A DNA stretch of 64,000 nucleotides from Nostoc carneum NIES-2107 (GTDB lineage Bacteria; Cyanobacteriota; Cyanobacteriia; Cyanobacteriales; Nostocaceae), in NCBI GenBank assembly GCA_002368155.1, contig AP018180.1, positions 3,536,719-3,600,718 of the forward strand, given 5' to 3'. Below the pieces are notes generated by a model. It worked only from the letters and a program-made list of their open reading frames with translations, ran no database searches and had not been told where the DNA came from. Shown here one piece after another: positions 45,445-54,631 of the stretch. Every line of letters begins with the position of its first letter. Positions within the stretch are counted from its first letter, which is position 1. The translations under genes and the position numbers were made by a program.

Positions 45445-46215
45445 TTAAAATAATTTGACAATAAAGACGCTACCCCATGTATTGAAGTTTAGTGGTTTAC
45501 CTGACATCCATTCCATATGATCAATTATTTTTAAACCCATATTATTTAACAAAAATTCTAGTTCTGGTTTAAACAAGTAGCGCATTTGATGAGTTTCTCG
45601 AACTTCTTTAATAGCATCGCTATTTTTATCTTGAATAAAGATTTGATAGTTAACATCTACCAAATTTTCATTAGGATACATCTTAGGTTCAGCAATTCTA
45701 GTAACATAAATTTCTGAATCTTCTAGTCGTTTGACCCGAACCTCTGGTGGTTCACTTAATACAGCTGGCCCATACCAAATATCAAAAATGAAAATTCCTC
45801 CGGGTTTTAGATGTTCTTTGACTGTAGCAAAAGTTGCTAGTAAATCCTCATTTTTCGTTTGGTAGCTGATGACATGAAATAAAGATAAAACTACATCAAA
45901 ACTTTTATGCAATCTAATTTGGCGAATATCCCCGTGGAAAACTTGCAATTTAGAAGCTGAATTTTTTGGTAGCTCACAAATACGACTTTTAGCTTTTAGT
46001 AACATTTCCTCACTAAAATCTACTCCGTCAATTTGATAACCTTCTGCAGCTAAAAGTGCTGCATGTTTAGCTGTACCACACCCTAGTTCTAAGATAGTTT
46101 GTGCTTCTCGTGAATAAGTTTTAATGAGTCTATGAATAAACTCAACTTCTCCTGCATAGTCTTTATCGCGGTAGAGTAAGTCATAGTAGCGGGCATAGTT
46201 AGCAAATATAGTCAT
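45445..46215 (-). CDS. SAM-dependent methyltransferase
   Basis: A 256-residue class I methyltransferase. Motif I is ELGCGT at residues 43-48, followed by a DGVDFSEEML acidic loop (motif II) and LSLFHVISY at motif IV. The N-terminal NYARYYDLLYRDKDY stretch is frequent in sugar-cluster methyltransferases. It probably methylates a sugar nucleotide or glycan. It is placed directly downstream of the aminotransferase, 67 bases away, in the same minus-strand cluster. Confidence 0.85.
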   Translation of the reverse strand: MTIFANYARYYDLLYRDKDYAGEVEFIHRLIKTYSREAQTILELGCGTAKHAALLAAEGYQIDGVDFSEEMLLKAKSRICELPKNSASKLQVFHGDIRQIRLHKSFDVVLSLFHVISYQTKNEDLLATFATVKEHLKPGGIFIFDIWYGPAVLSEPPEVRVKRLEDSEIYVTRIAEPKMYPNENLVDVNYQIFIQDKNSDAIKEVRETHQMRYLFKPELEFLLNNMGLKIIDHMEWMSGKPLNFNTWGSVFIVKLF

Positions 46216-46282
46216 AATCTTCAGTTTTAAATTTGCAACATATTCCAGAATTATTTAGAACTCATTTGTACTAATATTATCT

Positions 46283-47398
46283 TCATTTAAGAATATCTCT
46301 AATTGTTATTGCTACTTGCTCAATCTGCTCATCAGTCAACGCCATTCCACTCGGAATATAAAAACCACGGCGAGCGATTCTCTCTGCTACAGGACATAAT
46401 ACATCTTTAAATAAACCCATATTTTGGAAAACAGGTTGTTCATGCATACACCAGAAAAATGGTCTGGTACCAATTTGATAACTACTCAAGCGATGCATCA
46501 TATATTCTGCATCAAAAGGTACACTATCATTCAATACAAGGCCATACACCCAATAAATATTTTCGGCATAGTCAGTTTGGCATATAGGTAACTGTAACCC
46601 AGGAATATCAACTAACAGTTCTGTATATCTCCTTCCAATATGACGTTTGCGAGCTACAAACTCATCAAGGCGTTCTAACTGTGCAATCCCAATAGCGGCT
46701 TGTAAATTCGTCATCCGAAAATTCCAACCTAATTCTTCATGGACAAACCGTTTTTGAGGTTTAAAACACAAATTACGTAAACTACTGCATCTGTCGGCTA
46801 ATTTTTGATCATTGGTGAGTACCATTCCACCCTCACCAGTTGTGATGTGTTTATTGGGATAAAAACTAAAAGTACTGATAGTTCCAAAACTGCCACATGG
46901 TTGTCCTCGATACATCTGACCATGCATCTCGGCAGCATCTTCAATAATATGCAGTCCATATTTTTCAGCTAGTATCAGTACTGCTTCCATGTCTACAGGT
47001 AATCCATATATATGGACTACCATAATAGCTTTGGTTCTTGGTGTAATTTTCGCCTCAATCTGACTGACATCTAAATTCCAAGTTTGAGGGTCACAATCTA
47101 CAACTACAGGTATAGCACCGGCGCGAACTATGGCAGATGCACAGGAAATGATTGTAAACGTAGGAAGAATTACTTCATCTCCAAAACCAATATTTAATGC
47201 TGCAACTGCCACATCCAAAGCTACAGAACCGTTACTAACAGCAATCCCATATTTGCGGTTAACTCTTGTAGCAAATTGCTCTTCAAATTGTTTGACAAAT
47301 GGCCCTTCTGAAGAAATCCAGCCACTATCAATACACTCTAATAAATATCGTTTCTCGTTACCGTTGAGTAATGGCTCATTTACCGGAATAGGATTCAT
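46283..47398 (-). CDS. DegT/DnrJ/EryC1/StrS aminotransferase
   Basis: A 371-residue PLP enzyme that converts a keto-sugar nucleotide to an amino sugar. The family landmarks are SNGSVALDVAVAAL near residue 55, EDAAEMHG around 153-160, and the PLP lysine K183 in FSFYPNKHITTGEGG. Length is standard. Its ATG shares a base with the TAA of the cupin gene (TAATG), so translation is probably coupled. Substrate is unknown; a perosamine-type or similar amino sugar is possible. Confidence 0.92.
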   Translation of the reverse strand: MNPIPVNEPLLNGNEKRYLLECIDSGWISSEGPFVKQFEEQFATRVNRKYGIAVSNGSVALDVAVAALNIGFGDEVILPTFTIISCASAIVRAGAIPVVVDCDPQTWNLDVSQIEAKITPRTKAIMVVHIYGLPVDMEAVLILAEKYGLHIIEDAAEMHGQMYRGQPCGSFGTISTFSFYPNKHITTGEGGMVLTNDQKLADRCSSLRNLCFKPQKRFVHEELGWNFRMTNLQAAIGIAQLERLDEFVARKRHIGRRYTELLVDIPGLQLPICQTDYAENIYWVYGLVLNDSVPFDAEYMMHRLSSYQIGTRPFFWCMHEQPVFQNMGLFKDVLCPVAERIARRGFYIPSGMALTDEQIEQVAITIRDILK

Positions 47399-47838
47399 TA
47401 GTTACTCCCTTTAACTACTTTAGTTTGAGCGGCAGTAACACCTACAAATCGGGTTTTATCCTGCTCCCCGACATAAGGGCCTTGCTTTACTTCCAGCATC
47501 TCAATTTCTTCTAGGACTTCAAAGCCATGTCCTCCTGTTACTAAAAGTATGGTGTCGCCTGTTTCCAAAATTCTACTTTCTAGATATTGCTTTTCGTTGT
47601 TGTAAAAGTCTACACGCAGCTTACCCTTTTTAATAAACAAAACTTCTTGAGTGTATTGTACGTTTCTAGCTACAGGGTTATGAACATGGGGTTGAATAAT
47701 TGTTTTCACCGGATGGTGCATGTAGGCCAATTGTTGAGAAAGGTCGTTGGTCGTAAAAAAGTGAATACCCATTTCATCAAAATGCCTGGGAACAATTATA
47801 GCTAAAATTTGACCTTGATAGAGAACTTGTTGAATCAC
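47398..47838 (-). CDS. Cupin-fold protein, sugar-cluster associated
   Basis: A 146-residue single-domain cupin: HVHNPVARNVQYTQEVLFI and then GDTILLVTGGHGFEVLE. Such proteins in sugar clusters can be isomerases, epimerases or binding proteins. Here the two-His motif is partly kept (H-x-H near residue 50, His near 108), so metal binding is possible. Its stop codon overlaps the aminotransferase start by one base. Specific function is not recognised. Confidence 0.72.
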   Translation of the reverse strand: MIQQVLYQGQILAIIVPRHFDEMGIHFFTTNDLSQQLAYMHHPVKTIIQPHVHNPVARNVQYTQEVLFIKKGKLRVDFYNNEKQYLESRILETGDTILLVTGGHGFEVLEEIEMLEVKQGPYVGEQDKTRFVGVTAAQTKVVKGSN

Positions 47839-47935
47839 TTTGGTTATTCCTTAAATGATAAATCTGTGGTTTTGGTATTCATTACCTAATAGATTTAATG
47901 ATTGGTCATTAATTTGCAAATAAATTTTGAATCTA

Positions 47936-48898
47936 CTAGAAAGCACCTCTTTTGTTGCGTTTTAAATAAAAATATAAAAAGGGAAATAATATTCTAAAAA
48001 TAGCTATAAATATAATTTTTTTCTGTTTGAAAAATCCAGGATTATATTGCAAGGTTTTCCAGAGAAATACTGTAGATATCCAACGGTCTACTTTATCTGG
48101 ATTTACTTCTAAAGATTTAAAAGTCAAGTATATATAAATGTTAGATATTGTGTATTTTTTTAAATGACCTAATGATTCGGCTCTGGGAGTAGAAAAAGCT
48201 TTGTTAATTACCGTTAGGCAAGTCCTTTCTTGCCTTTTAAGATTGGCAGACATTGAATTCATAGAAAGTCTATATAATATTTGTACTTCTGGAACTACTA
48301 CAAATTCATATCTAGCTGCTAAACGCAACCACATATCCCAATCTTCAGCTGCGCTAAGTGACTCATCAAAACCACCAACTATAGCAAAAACTTCTTTACG
48401 CACTAAGGGGTTAGAACCATTTTCTAGGAAATTACAAAGTAACAGTTTTTGATAAACATCACCTGTGTCTGTGGTATGTCTACCAGATTTTACAAACTTA
48501 CCATCTGCATCAATATAATCTGTCCAACTATAGGCTACGAAAGCCTTTGGATTATCTTGCAGCGCAGTTAACTGAGACTTCAATTTATTAGATGTCCAGA
48601 GATCATCAGCATCAATAAAAGATATATACTCACCTAAGGACAATGCTATACCTCTGTTACGGCTAGCAGCAAGACCAGCATTTGGATAAGAAAATATGCG
48701 TAATCGAGGTTCAGCAGATTCAAATTTTTGAATGATGTCTAAAGTGGAGTCTTGAGAACCATCATTAATTATGATTAGCTCCCAATTATCAAAAGTTTGA
48801 TTCAAAATAGATTGAACAGTTTCAAAAATTGTTTTCTCCCCATTGAAGACTGGAAGCACAACGGAAATTAAAGGTTGCTCAAGATTGTTAATTAACAT
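47936..48898 (-). CDS. Glycosyltransferase family 2
   Basis: A 320-residue GT-A transferase. Motifs: PLISVVLPVFNGEKTIFETV, NDGSQDST, FIDADDLW (DxD-type, near residue 92) and AAEDWDMWLRLA. A C-terminal basic, aromatic-rich segment may bind the membrane. The ATG at 48898 is preferred over one nine codons upstream, because that segment would run into the neighbouring gene's stop. It is a close paralogue of the gene at 48900-49898 (shared FNGEKTI, FSYPxAxxAxxRNRGI, FxDADDLW and ILYRxSxxSMSA blocks), so a tandem duplication. Confidence 0.88.
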   Translation of the reverse strand: MLINNLEQPLISVVLPVFNGEKTIFETVQSILNQTFDNWELIIINDGSQDSTLDIIQKFESAEPRLRIFSYPNAGLAASRNRGIALSLGEYISFIDADDLWTSNKLKSQLTALQDNPKAFVAYSWTDYIDADGKFVKSGRHTTDTGDVYQKLLLCNFLENGSNPLVRKEVFAIVGGFDESLSAAEDWDMWLRLAARYEFVVVPEVQILYRLSMNSMSANLKRQERTCLTVINKAFSTPRAESLGHLKKYTISNIYIYLTFKSLEVNPDKVDRWISTVFLWKTLQYNPGFFKQKKIIFIAIFRILFPFLYFYLKRNKRGAF

Positions 48899-48899
48899 A

Positions 48900-49898
48900 C
48901 TAATTTGGGGGTAAAAATGGATCACTTTTTAGATATCCCAGCAAAGTACTTGTGTTACTAATATAAGGAATTTTGGTTAACCAAAAATTAGCACATTTAC
49001 TTGGTAATGCAATAATTACAGCAATTTTAATTAATGCTTTAAAAATAACTTTTGTAAAAATTATAGAAGGGTCAGTTTTAATAACCTGAGCCAGAAATTT
49101 AGCAGCTATCCAACCTTTATTACGTGCTGGTTGTCCTTCAAGTGTTCTGTAAAGCAAACTTTTATAAGTGTTAGCAATTGAATATGGTTTTAGATATTGT
49201 AGTGATGTAGGGGTTTGATTAAAAGTACGTTCAATTACTTGCAAACATGATTTTTCCATATTATGAACATCAGCGGACATTGAAGTAGCTGATATGCGAT
49301 ATAAAATTTGTACTTTTGGTACTAATGCAAATTGATAATATGCAGCTAATCTTAACCATAAATCTGAGTCTTGAGCATTAGTTAGTAATTCATCAAATCC
49401 GCCAATTTTAATTAACTCCTGTTTCCGAATCATGACATTGGAGCCACTACCAATGAAATCATCTAATAAAAGATATGGATATACATTACCTGTTAATTCT
49501 ACTTTTCTGCATGAACGTAAAAATTTACCTGTTTCATCTATGCAATTAGTCCAACTGTAAGCTAAAACAGCGTTAGGATTTTCAATTAATGCTTGATATT
49601 GTGCTTCTAATTTATCAGTCGTCCATAGATCATCAGCATCTAAGAAACTAATAAATTCGCCGACAGAGTGAGAAATACCCCGATTGCGATTTACAGCTAC
49701 ATTGGCTTTAGGATAAGAAAATATTTTAAGGCGAGAATCTTTAATTTTAGAGATAACTTCTAAAGTCTTGTCTGTAGAACTAGCATTAATTACTATTAGT
49801 TCAAATTGTAAGAATGTTTGATTAAGAACTGAGTTAATAGTTTCATTAATGGTTTTTTCTCCATTAAATACTGGAATAACTACAGATATAGTAGTCAT
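48900..49898 (-). CDS. Glycosyltransferase family 2, tandem paralogue
   Basis: A 332-residue transferase like its downstream neighbour: SVVIPVFNGEKTINETINSV, a serine where NDGS is usual (NASSTDKT), FLDADDLW and AQDSDLWLRLA. The acidic DxD-like motif is intact. Its stop lies one base from the start of the next gene, so the pair is co-transcribed and translationally close. The replacement of Asp-Gly by Ala-Ser in the first motif may alter nucleotide-sugar binding. Confidence 0.87.
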   Translation of the reverse strand: MTTISVVIPVFNGEKTINETINSVLNQTFLQFELIVINASSTDKTLEVISKIKDSRLKIFSYPKANVAVNRNRGISHSVGEFISFLDADDLWTTDKLEAQYQALIENPNAVLAYSWTNCIDETGKFLRSCRKVELTGNVYPYLLLDDFIGSGSNVMIRKQELIKIGGFDELLTNAQDSDLWLRLAAYYQFALVPKVQILYRISATSMSADVHNMEKSCLQVIERTFNQTPTSLQYLKPYSIANTYKSLLYRTLEGQPARNKGWIAAKFLAQVIKTDPSIIFTKVIFKALIKIAVIIALPSKCANFWLTKIPYISNTSTLLGYLKSDPFLPPN

Positions 49899-50009
49899 AT
49901 TTTATGGTCGATAGATAAGCTATTTTAAAAGATAATTTCTATATTAACCTACTTTGTATAACAGCATCATCAGTATATTTTCAGTATTTAATTTCGCATT
50001 CAAGCCTCA

Positions 50010-50975
50010 CTATAAAGTGACTTTTAAAAATCTACGAATTTTTACATGAAATACATAAAAAGGACTTACTAATGTAGCCACAAGCCGCTCCATCTCACAA
50101 GCAGCAACAATATCACTATTAATTATTTTGTGATAAATAATAAAGTGCAATATGACTTTCACCATATCATTGAAAAAATATATAAAAAAAGCTAAAGGAC
50201 GTTGCCAATTTTGAATAAGTAACATCCGCAAATGAAAACGAGCTAAACCAACTCCACGCATTAGAGAAAGTAAATAAGCTTTTTCTAATCTACATGCAGG
50301 AATCAGGTGATCTACTTCCATGCGTGGGTTATACCAAATTTCCCACCCAGCTTTTTGAATATAAAATAATGCTTCAGCATCTTCACCACCTAACATAGAT
50401 GTTCCGATTCTACCAACCAAAAAAGGAATTTCTGGAACATTGTCTTTCCATGCTTGACGACGAACAACTAAACCAGCTGTAGGAGGAAATCCATGACGAG
50501 GCAAATATAAATGTGGAATTTCGCCTCTTTCGGTAATTGCTAAATAGAATAGAAGTGGCCGAATATTATCTGGTGGTTCTACTTCAAAAACACCATGAAC
50601 TTTACTGGCATAAGCTCCCACTTTGGGATTATCCAAAGCAAATTTATAAGCTTCTAGAATCCAATTAGGTGCAGGCAAATTATCGTCATCTAGGAAGCCG
50701 ATAATTTCACTTTTTGCTTCCTGAATCGCTTTACTTCTAGCAAAGGCTGCTCCTTGCCGAGTTTCCAAGAAATATTTTAAAGTAAATGGCGCATTCCATT
50801 GCAATTGGTATTCTTGAATAAGTTTTGCAACGCCATCTGTACTATTATTATCAACTACCAAAATTTCCCAATTCAGGTTTTCTATACCAGTTTGGGCTCG
50901 TAATTTTTCAAGTACTCTGGGTAAACGCTTTTCGCCATTGTAGGTGGGGATGGCTACAGTAAAGTCAACGTACAT
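50010..50975 (-). CDS. HpsE-like glycosyltransferase
   Basis: A 321-residue family 2 transferase. Along nearly its full length it matches hpsE at 31712-32665: FTVAIPTYNGEKRLPRVLEKL, VVDNNSTDG, GFLDDDNLPAPNW, PPTAGLVVRRQAW and GWEIWYNPRM. It is the first gene of the cluster that continues to 44343. The similarity suggests the two clusters act on related polysaccharides or that one arose from the other. Confidence 0.87.
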   Translation of the reverse strand: MYVDFTVAIPTYNGEKRLPRVLEKLRAQTGIENLNWEILVVDNNSTDGVAKLIQEYQLQWNAPFTLKYFLETRQGAAFARSKAIQEAKSEIIGFLDDDNLPAPNWILEAYKFALDNPKVGAYASKVHGVFEVEPPDNIRPLLFYLAITERGEIPHLYLPRHGFPPTAGLVVRRQAWKDNVPEIPFLVGRIGTSMLGGEDAEALFYIQKAGWEIWYNPRMEVDHLIPACRLEKAYLLSLMRGVGLARFHLRMLLIQNWQRPLAFFIYFFNDMVKVILHFIIYHKIINSDIVAACEMERLVATLVSPFYVFHVKIRRFLKVTL

Positions 50976-51315
50976 GATGAACTATACATATATCTGAATA
51001 TATTTGATAGTTTTATTGTTCCCAGTTAGTACTCTAGAAATTCAAAATAAATTACTTGGTAGTGGATTAATATTTGTTCACAATTACCTATTCTCTCAGA
51101 ACGTCTATCGACCAGCCTACTCTTTATAGAATGCATCTAGCGATTCAGGAGTAAGCTAATCGGCGTTGAGGTCACATGATCAAGGCAGGTAAGATACCCA
51201 CCTCAGCATATTTTGATGAAATGGCAATATGCAAATTAGATGTGTTTTAACTAACTAGGTGCTGTAATCACCAATGCGAGTATCTTGAGGCTCTTACTGT
51301 TTTTTGTAGTGTAAC
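50976..51315. other. Gap before the second sugar cluster
   Basis: A 340-base gap, AT-rich, with no gene. It should contain the promoter of the minus-strand cluster beginning at 50975. Confidence 0.4.
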
Positions 51316-52170
51316 TTACTCAATCAATAACCAAAGAATCCCCCCAGCTACCAATACACATACAATTCCAGTTAAACCGGCTAGAGGTTTTTTGTTCTTA
51401 CCAGTCAACCATTCCGATACTTTATCTGTGTAAGTAATTAATCCTACTGTATCTATAGTCGCGATCGCCCATACCCATCCGGCGTGAAGTCCCCAAGCTA
51501 TACCCAAATTACCGCGATCAGCAAATCTGGCTAAGACTAGTACCATTCCCATCAGCCACAATCCAGGGAGTTGGGGGATGGTTTCTCGTTGTTCCCAGAC
51601 TAAGTGCAGCAGGGCAAAAATTAAGCTAGAAATAATCGCTGCTAGCCAAATTGGGTATTCTCTTGCTAATTCAGTGAAGAGGAAGCCGCGAAAAACTAAC
51701 TCTTCTATGGCACCAACTAATAACGCTATCAACAAAATTGGTAGTAAGTTGGGTAAAATCAATTGGAAATTTGATTCTTGCCATTTACACCAACCCAACC
51801 AAAATTGACAGATAAATACAATAGTTAAGCTCATCACTCCTAAGCCAAAGCCTAAAAGCAAAGAGCTGAAAATTGAAATATTAGCAACCAAGCCGTAATC
51901 AGAAAGCGATCGCAATCCTAGCGAACTCATTCCCCAGATAATTAGCGGGGCTAATAGATAAAGGGGTATTAATAAGGGCAACTTTTGTTCTGGCTGTAAG
52001 GCTTTTTGAGGTTGCCATTTGAGCACCATCGCAATTACTGCTGCTATGGGTAACCAACATCCTACCCAAGCTATAAAAAAAGCCATCACTACAAATACTA
52101 CTGGTGCATTTTGAAAAAATGCTAGTAGGTTGTCGGCTGATGGCGTTATCAATGTGATTAAAATAGGCAT
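51316..52170 (-). CDS. CPBP family intramembrane glutamic protease
   Basis: A multi-pass membrane protein of 284 residues with about seven hydrophobic segments. The CPBP motifs are GAIEELVFRGFLF (motif 1, paired Glu and Arg) and FALLHLVW (motif 2, His), plus a third His-containing motif in WGLHAGW. Members cleave proteins or peptides within the membrane, or act in bacteriocin immunity. The frame begins 17 codons earlier with a TTG at 52221, but the ATG at 52170 starts the hydrophobic N-terminus and is preferred. It stands alone. Confidence 0.88.
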   Translation of the reverse strand: MPILITLITPSADNLLAFFQNAPVVFVVMAFFIAWVGCWLPIAAVIAMVLKWQPQKALQPEQKLPLLIPLYLLAPLIIWGMSSLGLRSLSDYGLVANISIFSSLLLGFGLGVMSLTIVFICQFWLGWCKWQESNFQLILPNLLPILLIALLVGAIEELVFRGFLFTELAREYPIWLAAIISSLIFALLHLVWEQRETIPQLPGLWLMGMVLVLARFADRGNLGIAWGLHAGWVWAIATIDTVGLITYTDKVSEWLTGKNKKPLAGLTGIVCVLVAGGILWLLIE

Positions 52171-52221
52171 GAAAAACACGACTAACTTTTTGCAACAATA
52201 GATTTCTTGGTGATTATTCAA

Positions 52222-52573
52222 GACTCTACTAAAGTTAGTGACTTATGCAAGAGGTCAAATCGTATTTTTATCGATGACAGAATTGTCAATCAATTTTGAT
52301 TTTTAGATTTTAGATTGGCCCCATACCATCGAGATTGGGCTAGACGAAGCGATGAGCAATTTTAGATTGGCTGCACTTAGCTTACTACTCGCCAAGCGTG
52401 TATAAGTACGTTTGCTTATACCATAATTCAACTTTGGATGCGAATTTTAAATTCTAATTTCCAAAATTTCAAATCTAAAATTATGCGATTAAACTACAGC
52501 CGCGAGTTGGCTGTAGTTGTAGAGATAAGTTATCCAGAATTTACTTTCAACCTACCTCTATTATTAGCACCGC
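52222..52573. other. Gap between cyAbrB and the CPBP protease gene
   Basis: 352 bases. Contains TTTTAGATT-type direct repeats (about 52295-52370) and the terminator hairpin of the abrB gene at 52488-52518. Confidence 0.4.
52488..52518 (-). terminator. Terminator-like hairpin after cyAbrB
   Basis: A perfect 10-bp stem (AACTACAGCC/GGCTGTAGTT) with a 7-base loop, followed on the minus strand by TTAAT. It is about 55 bases after the gene's stop codon. Confidence 0.6.
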
Positions 52574-53020
52574 TTATTCTTCGTCTTCGTCTTCTAAATC
52601 TTCTTCTTCTAAGTCATCAACATCCAAATCATCCTGGGTTAATTTTTTGTCGCTTTCACCAAGTTGAATCAAGTGAATATGCTTGTAACCCAGTCTAATT
52701 TCAAATTCATCGCCTGGCTTTAAGCCCATTGCTTTGGTGTATGTAGCACCAATCACAATTTGACCATTTTGATGAACGCTAACACGGTATGTCGGTTCGC
52801 GGCCTCTTCCATCTTTGGGTGCTTCTGGGCTGAGTGGAATTCCTCTAGCTGATAGCAAAGCATCATAAAAATCAGTGAGATTTACACGAACCTGATTATT
52901 CTTAGTAACAGTGTAGTAGCCGCACTGCTTTGCTCTTTCTCGACGTGGTAAATTGGAAAGCTCTTTTACTTTAGCAAGCAATGCTTTTCCGGTTAATGGT
53001 GCGGTTGCAGTTTCAGTCAT
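52574..53020 (-). CDS. Cyanobacterial AbrB-type transcription regulator (cyAbrB)
   Basis: A 148-residue DNA-binding protein of the cyAbrB family (CalA/cyAbrB1 and cyAbrB2), with LTGKALLAKVKELSNLPRRE at the N-terminus and a C-terminal AbrB domain (VSVHQNGQIVIGATYTKAMG, then LKPGDEFEIRL). It ends in an acidic tail with a run of Glu and Asp. These proteins regulate carbon and nitrogen metabolism and heterocyst-related genes. Whether this is cyAbrB1 or cyAbrB2 cannot be decided safely. The start at 53020 is chosen because the frame above it has no family similarity. Confidence 0.9.
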   Translation of the reverse strand: MTETATAPLTGKALLAKVKELSNLPRRERAKQCGYYTVTKNNQVRVNLTDFYDALLSARGIPLSPEAPKDGRGREPTYRVSVHQNGQIVIGATYTKAMGLKPGDEFEIRLGYKHIHLIQLGESDKKLTQDDLDVDDLEEEDLEDEDEE

Positions 53021-54631
53021 TATGCTCAAAATTTCCTTACTTTCTCCAAACTGATAAACGATATTGTCTTGTGCCAGCATTTAGCTTTTTAGCATCTGCA
53101 CAGAGCAACTCTTGACCCTTAAGGTGAGGGTACATTCCTGCTTATAGGGGGAAGCTATAGCGCCTCTATTATGGTTATCCACAACAGATGAGGTTTCATG
53201 GTAATCACAGGTATTAATTTCGGTGATTTTACGTCAGTTTTAACCATGATCCGCCAAGGAAAATGAAATTATTTTTTCTTTTGGCGCTACTTTAGCGGCT
53301 TAACTTTCAGCCACCTTTACAAATTATGTGAGTCCTACGGCCAATAAGTCGTAGACCAAGAAATTGCAGGTTTTCCACTTTCAGTGCTTGCTTTTTTGCT
53401 CTTGAGTTATAGGGTTTACCCTAATATTACTCCAGAGCTTTTAACAGCATTGGATTTGAATATGGTCATACAGGCCTACACCCTTTAGTCCTGCTAGTAG
53501 AGACATGAAATTTCTTGTCTCTACATTACAAAATAAACAAAGCAGCAGTAGCCGCGCTTGTACGGCTATTGATACTGGTTTTGTTACTTCTGTAATTTTA
53601 TATTAAATACTAGCATGGACTAATAATAGCAAAATAGTTGTTTTATTTTGAATTAAATTTAACTGGTAAACTTTTATTTAAATGTACTAGCTTGGGGAAG
53701 TAAAAAACGCTGATGATTTTTCTAGGGTTTGATAGCAGTGGTGAGTATTGCTATGGTGCTTTGATCAAAATTCCTCTAATTTAGACTGCCAGATTTGACA
53801 CCTGAGTTAAATCTAAGATTTGCTTGATTGAGACGAGTAAAAAATCCCTGAGGATTTTCGTCCCATTGATAGCCAACAGATAAAAAGCAGATAGAGGATT
53901 CTCTAGGTCTATCTGTGGGGAGAATGAATTTTTCTACATCTGTCTAGTGCATTATTGCCACTACTTGACTTCATTAGCGCTTTAACACTTCTATATAAAC
54001 AAAAGGTGCCATTTGAGAAGCATTTGAGGTCTTCTCCCAGCTAGGACTTGATGCTGTGAACATCAGGATGTAGTGCTACCCTAAGGTAGATTTAATTTAT
54101 CTATTTTTCCTTTCGAGCCAACTTCCATGTGTCCTGATCTGGCTAACCATTTTTTACCTATACTGCCCAACAGGCCAATTAAATGTAAAGTAGCAATTAC
54201 GTTTTTTGATGTTAGGTCAAGAGTCGGACACAAATGTAGCCTGCTGTGCGTCTAGGGCTAAAATTTTAATGCTAATCCTGAAACTACTACTACGCGGAAT
54301 TTTAAATTTATCTGGAAAAGTCTACTTGGTCAAGCAGAGTTAGCAACGTCAGTTAAAATCTGGGAAGCTTACCCAAGATAGTGGCTCATTATCAAAACTT
54401 TTGACGCAATTCAACTTCCAAAAACTTTACATCATGTAGCTTAAGAGTAGTTTTTGGGTGGTACTCTATTTTGCATCTGTGTACTAGAATTATTAAGTTT
54501 TCAATCATCAGTCTATTAACAGCTAGCCGGGAATCAAGAGCCAAAAGAGTATAGCTCATTTTTTAGAGTAACCAGCCTGTAGTGATGAGTTTTCAGGCAA
54601 GTAGATAATTTCAAAATTTTGGTTGGTAATA
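53021..54631. other. 1.6-kb gene-free region before sdhB
   Basis: No convincing protein or RNA gene. Visible: a hairpin GTAGAGACA...TGTCTCTAC at 53497-53524 (9-bp stem, 10-base loop), a GTGAGTCCTA half-repeat at about 53328, and long AT-rich spacer. It holds the cyAbrB promoter on one side and the sdhB promoter on the other. Confidence 0.4.
53497..53524. repeat. GTAGAGACA hairpin
   Basis: Perfect 9-bp inverted repeat, of a palindrome type (GTAGAGAC...GTCTCTAC) that recurs in cyanobacterial intergenic DNA. Confidence 0.6.
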
